DNA of 64,000 nucleotides, taken from contig CAJTOG010000005.1 of the NCBI GenBank assembly GCA_910577575.1, forward strand, positions 13,759-77,758. Reading direction: 5' to 3'. This DNA comes from an uncultured Ruminococcus sp. Lineage in GTDB: Bacteria; Bacillota; Clostridia; Oscillospirales; Ruminococcaceae. Positions within the stretch are counted from its first letter, which is position 1, and each line of letters opens with the position of its first letter. Of the stretch, positions 63,227-64,000 are shown in pieces. Under the pieces are notes generated by a model that saw only the letters and a list, made by a program, of their open reading frames with translations, ran no database searches and was not told where the DNA came from. Made by a program: the position numbers and the translations under genes.

Positions 63227-63928
63227 TTATTTTTTTAATCCATAGATTTCAACAAATTCAGCAGATGCGAAAGAAATAAGCTCTTTGTTTGAAAGATATT
63301 TATCTGGCTGATTCTTAAAGGTAATACCATTTTTATATATATTTATACTCAACTTGCGTATCGAACGTTCCACCCACGTAGTGCTGGTATCCATCTTTTC
63401 AGCAATATAGGGATAAAGCCTTTTTGTTATCCTTGCAAACATTTCAGGTTCATATATCGTTTTTTCCATAGCTATACAGAGAAAATAAAAACTTATAATA
63501 TTACTTGGTATTCCCTTGTCTGTTAGAAATTCAAAAATTTCAGGCATAACAATAAGTTCATCGTCTGAAAAGAAGTCATATAATATGTCATAACAAACTT
63601 TGTTCCATGAAACCGGCATAACAAAACATTTCAATACTCCAGCTCGGGCAAGTTCTTTCATCAGGACATTTGATTTCACATATGACAAAACATATACTTT
63701 TAATTCAGGGAAATTATTCTTTACGTAATTCAGGAATGCAAAAAGTCTTTCGTTTTTCTGATTTATAAAGAAGAAAATGCCATCATAATGATGTTCATGA
63801 AGTTCTTTAATAAAAACATCATAAGAATTACTGCAATTTGATACATCAAATCCAAAGTAAACAAAGTTTTTGCAAAGTGATTTGCCAACACCAGCAATAT
63901 TATTGCCAAAAAGTAATTTTTTCTTCAT
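63227..63928 (-). CDS. Spo0A-like regulator with degenerate receiver domain
   Basis: 233 aa. The C-terminal ~105 residues match the Spo0A DNA-binding domain: FLTDKGIPSNIISFYFL, ARITKRLYPYIAEKMDTSTTWVERSIRK and LSNKELISFASAEFVEIYG correspond in order to helices of Spo0A_C, including the recognition helix. The first ~115 residues have receiver-like alternation, but the acidic pocket is missing (LLFGNN at the start), the phosphoacceptor strand reads YDGIFFFINQ with no Asp in place, and the conserved K-P is M-P (CFVMPVSW). It should therefore not be activated by phosphotransfer. A ribosome site GAGAGGA precedes the ATG. An inverted repeat lies in its upstream region. Confidence 0.83.
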   Translation of the reverse strand: MKKKLLFGNNIAGVGKSLCKNFVYFGFDVSNCSNSYDVFIKELHEHHYDGIFFFINQKNERLFAFLNYVKNNFPELKVYVLSYVKSNVLMKELARAGVLKCFVMPVSWNKVCYDILYDFFSDDELIVMPEIFEFLTDKGIPSNIISFYFLCIAMEKTIYEPEMFARITKRLYPYIAEKMDTSTTWVERSIRKLSINIYKNGITFKNQPDKYLSNKELISFASAEFVEIYGLKK

Positions 63929-63958
63929 TTTTATCCTCTCGTTTCCAAATATTTTTGT

Positions 63959-63983
63959 GGAATTTGTCTTATTTGCAAATTCC
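63959..63983. repeat. Inverted repeat upstream of the Spo0A-like gene
   Basis: GGAATTTG (63959-63966) and CAAATTCC (63976-63983) form a perfect 8-bp inverted repeat with a 9-base centre, 31 bases before the start codon. It is a possible operator. The window ends too soon to judge the promoter. Confidence 0.45.
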
Positions 63984-64000
63984 TAATAATCATTATAATA

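Overview
The window looks like a chromosomal piece of a low-GC, Gram-positive anaerobe of the Ruminococcus / Oscillospiraceae type. Four proteins carry dockerin modules, one of them a GH9-GH16 plant-polysaccharide hydrolase. There are long Thr-rich linkers, a glycogen operon with the clostridial GlgC/GlgD pair, a spoIIE gene, a Spo0A-like protein, and a sortase-assembled pilus locus. No phage, IS element or CRISPR array was seen. The identification rests on reading protein motifs, not on database searches.

Layout. 1-4.6 kb: a complete arginine-to-spermidine operon on the minus strand (speD, speA, a GNAT acetyltransferase, speE, speB). Its leader holds a consensus promoter and a terminator-like hairpin that sits between promoter and first gene. 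4.7-5.0 kb: divergent tRNA-Arg(ACG) and tRNA-Lys(TTT). 5.1-10.9 kb: glycogen operon glgB-glgC-glgD-glgA (minus). 11.1-13.3 kb: spoIIE. 13.7-17.1 kb (plus): flotillin-like protein, PPi-type phosphofructokinase, PAP2 phosphatase. 17.3-21.4 kb (plus): secreted GH9-dockerin-GH16 enzyme, a 33-bp perfect hairpin, and an AraC regulator. 21.4-30.8 kb (minus): a likely six-gene cell-surface operon of a wall-repeat/transglutaminase-like protein, a lipoprotein, MBOAT and DHHW acyltransfer proteins, a dockerin protein and an M16C protease. 30.9-33.9 kb: a lipoprotein penicillin-binding protein divergent from a GHL10-like lipoprotein. 33.9-34.7 kb: two paralogous small membrane proteins behind a direct-repeat operator. 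34.7-36.4 kb: a radical SAM/SPASM protein downstream of a small secreted dockerin protein with two PVYG...W motifs. 36.6-41.9 kb: uvrB - NADAR - uvrA. 42-44.6 kb: capD-like dehydratase and galE. 44.8-45.6 kb: a broken FtsX-type permease. 45.6-62.6 kb: the pilus locus. 62.9 kb: tRNA-Trp. 63.2-63.9 kb: a Spo0A-like protein with a degenerate receiver.

How the genes fit together. The pilus locus consists of a 3286-residue MPSTG adhesin with its own promoter, followed by a second transcription unit: coiled-coil protein, signal peptidase, LPSTG backbone pilin, class C sortase, LPQTG pilin, second sortase, dockerin/beta-helix protein. The last two overlap by one base, which links pilus assembly genetically to a cellulosome-type component. 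The adhesin carries a complete SGNH hydrolase and a block of Ig-like domains that interrupt Cna-B repeats.

Most vegetative promoters share one pattern: TTGACA (or TTGACT), exactly 17 bases, TATAAT, often preceded by TGA. The candidates I would follow up first are the radical SAM/PVYG-dockerin pair, the NADAR gene inside uvrBA, the speD leader, the nested-domain adhesin and the degenerate Spo0A.
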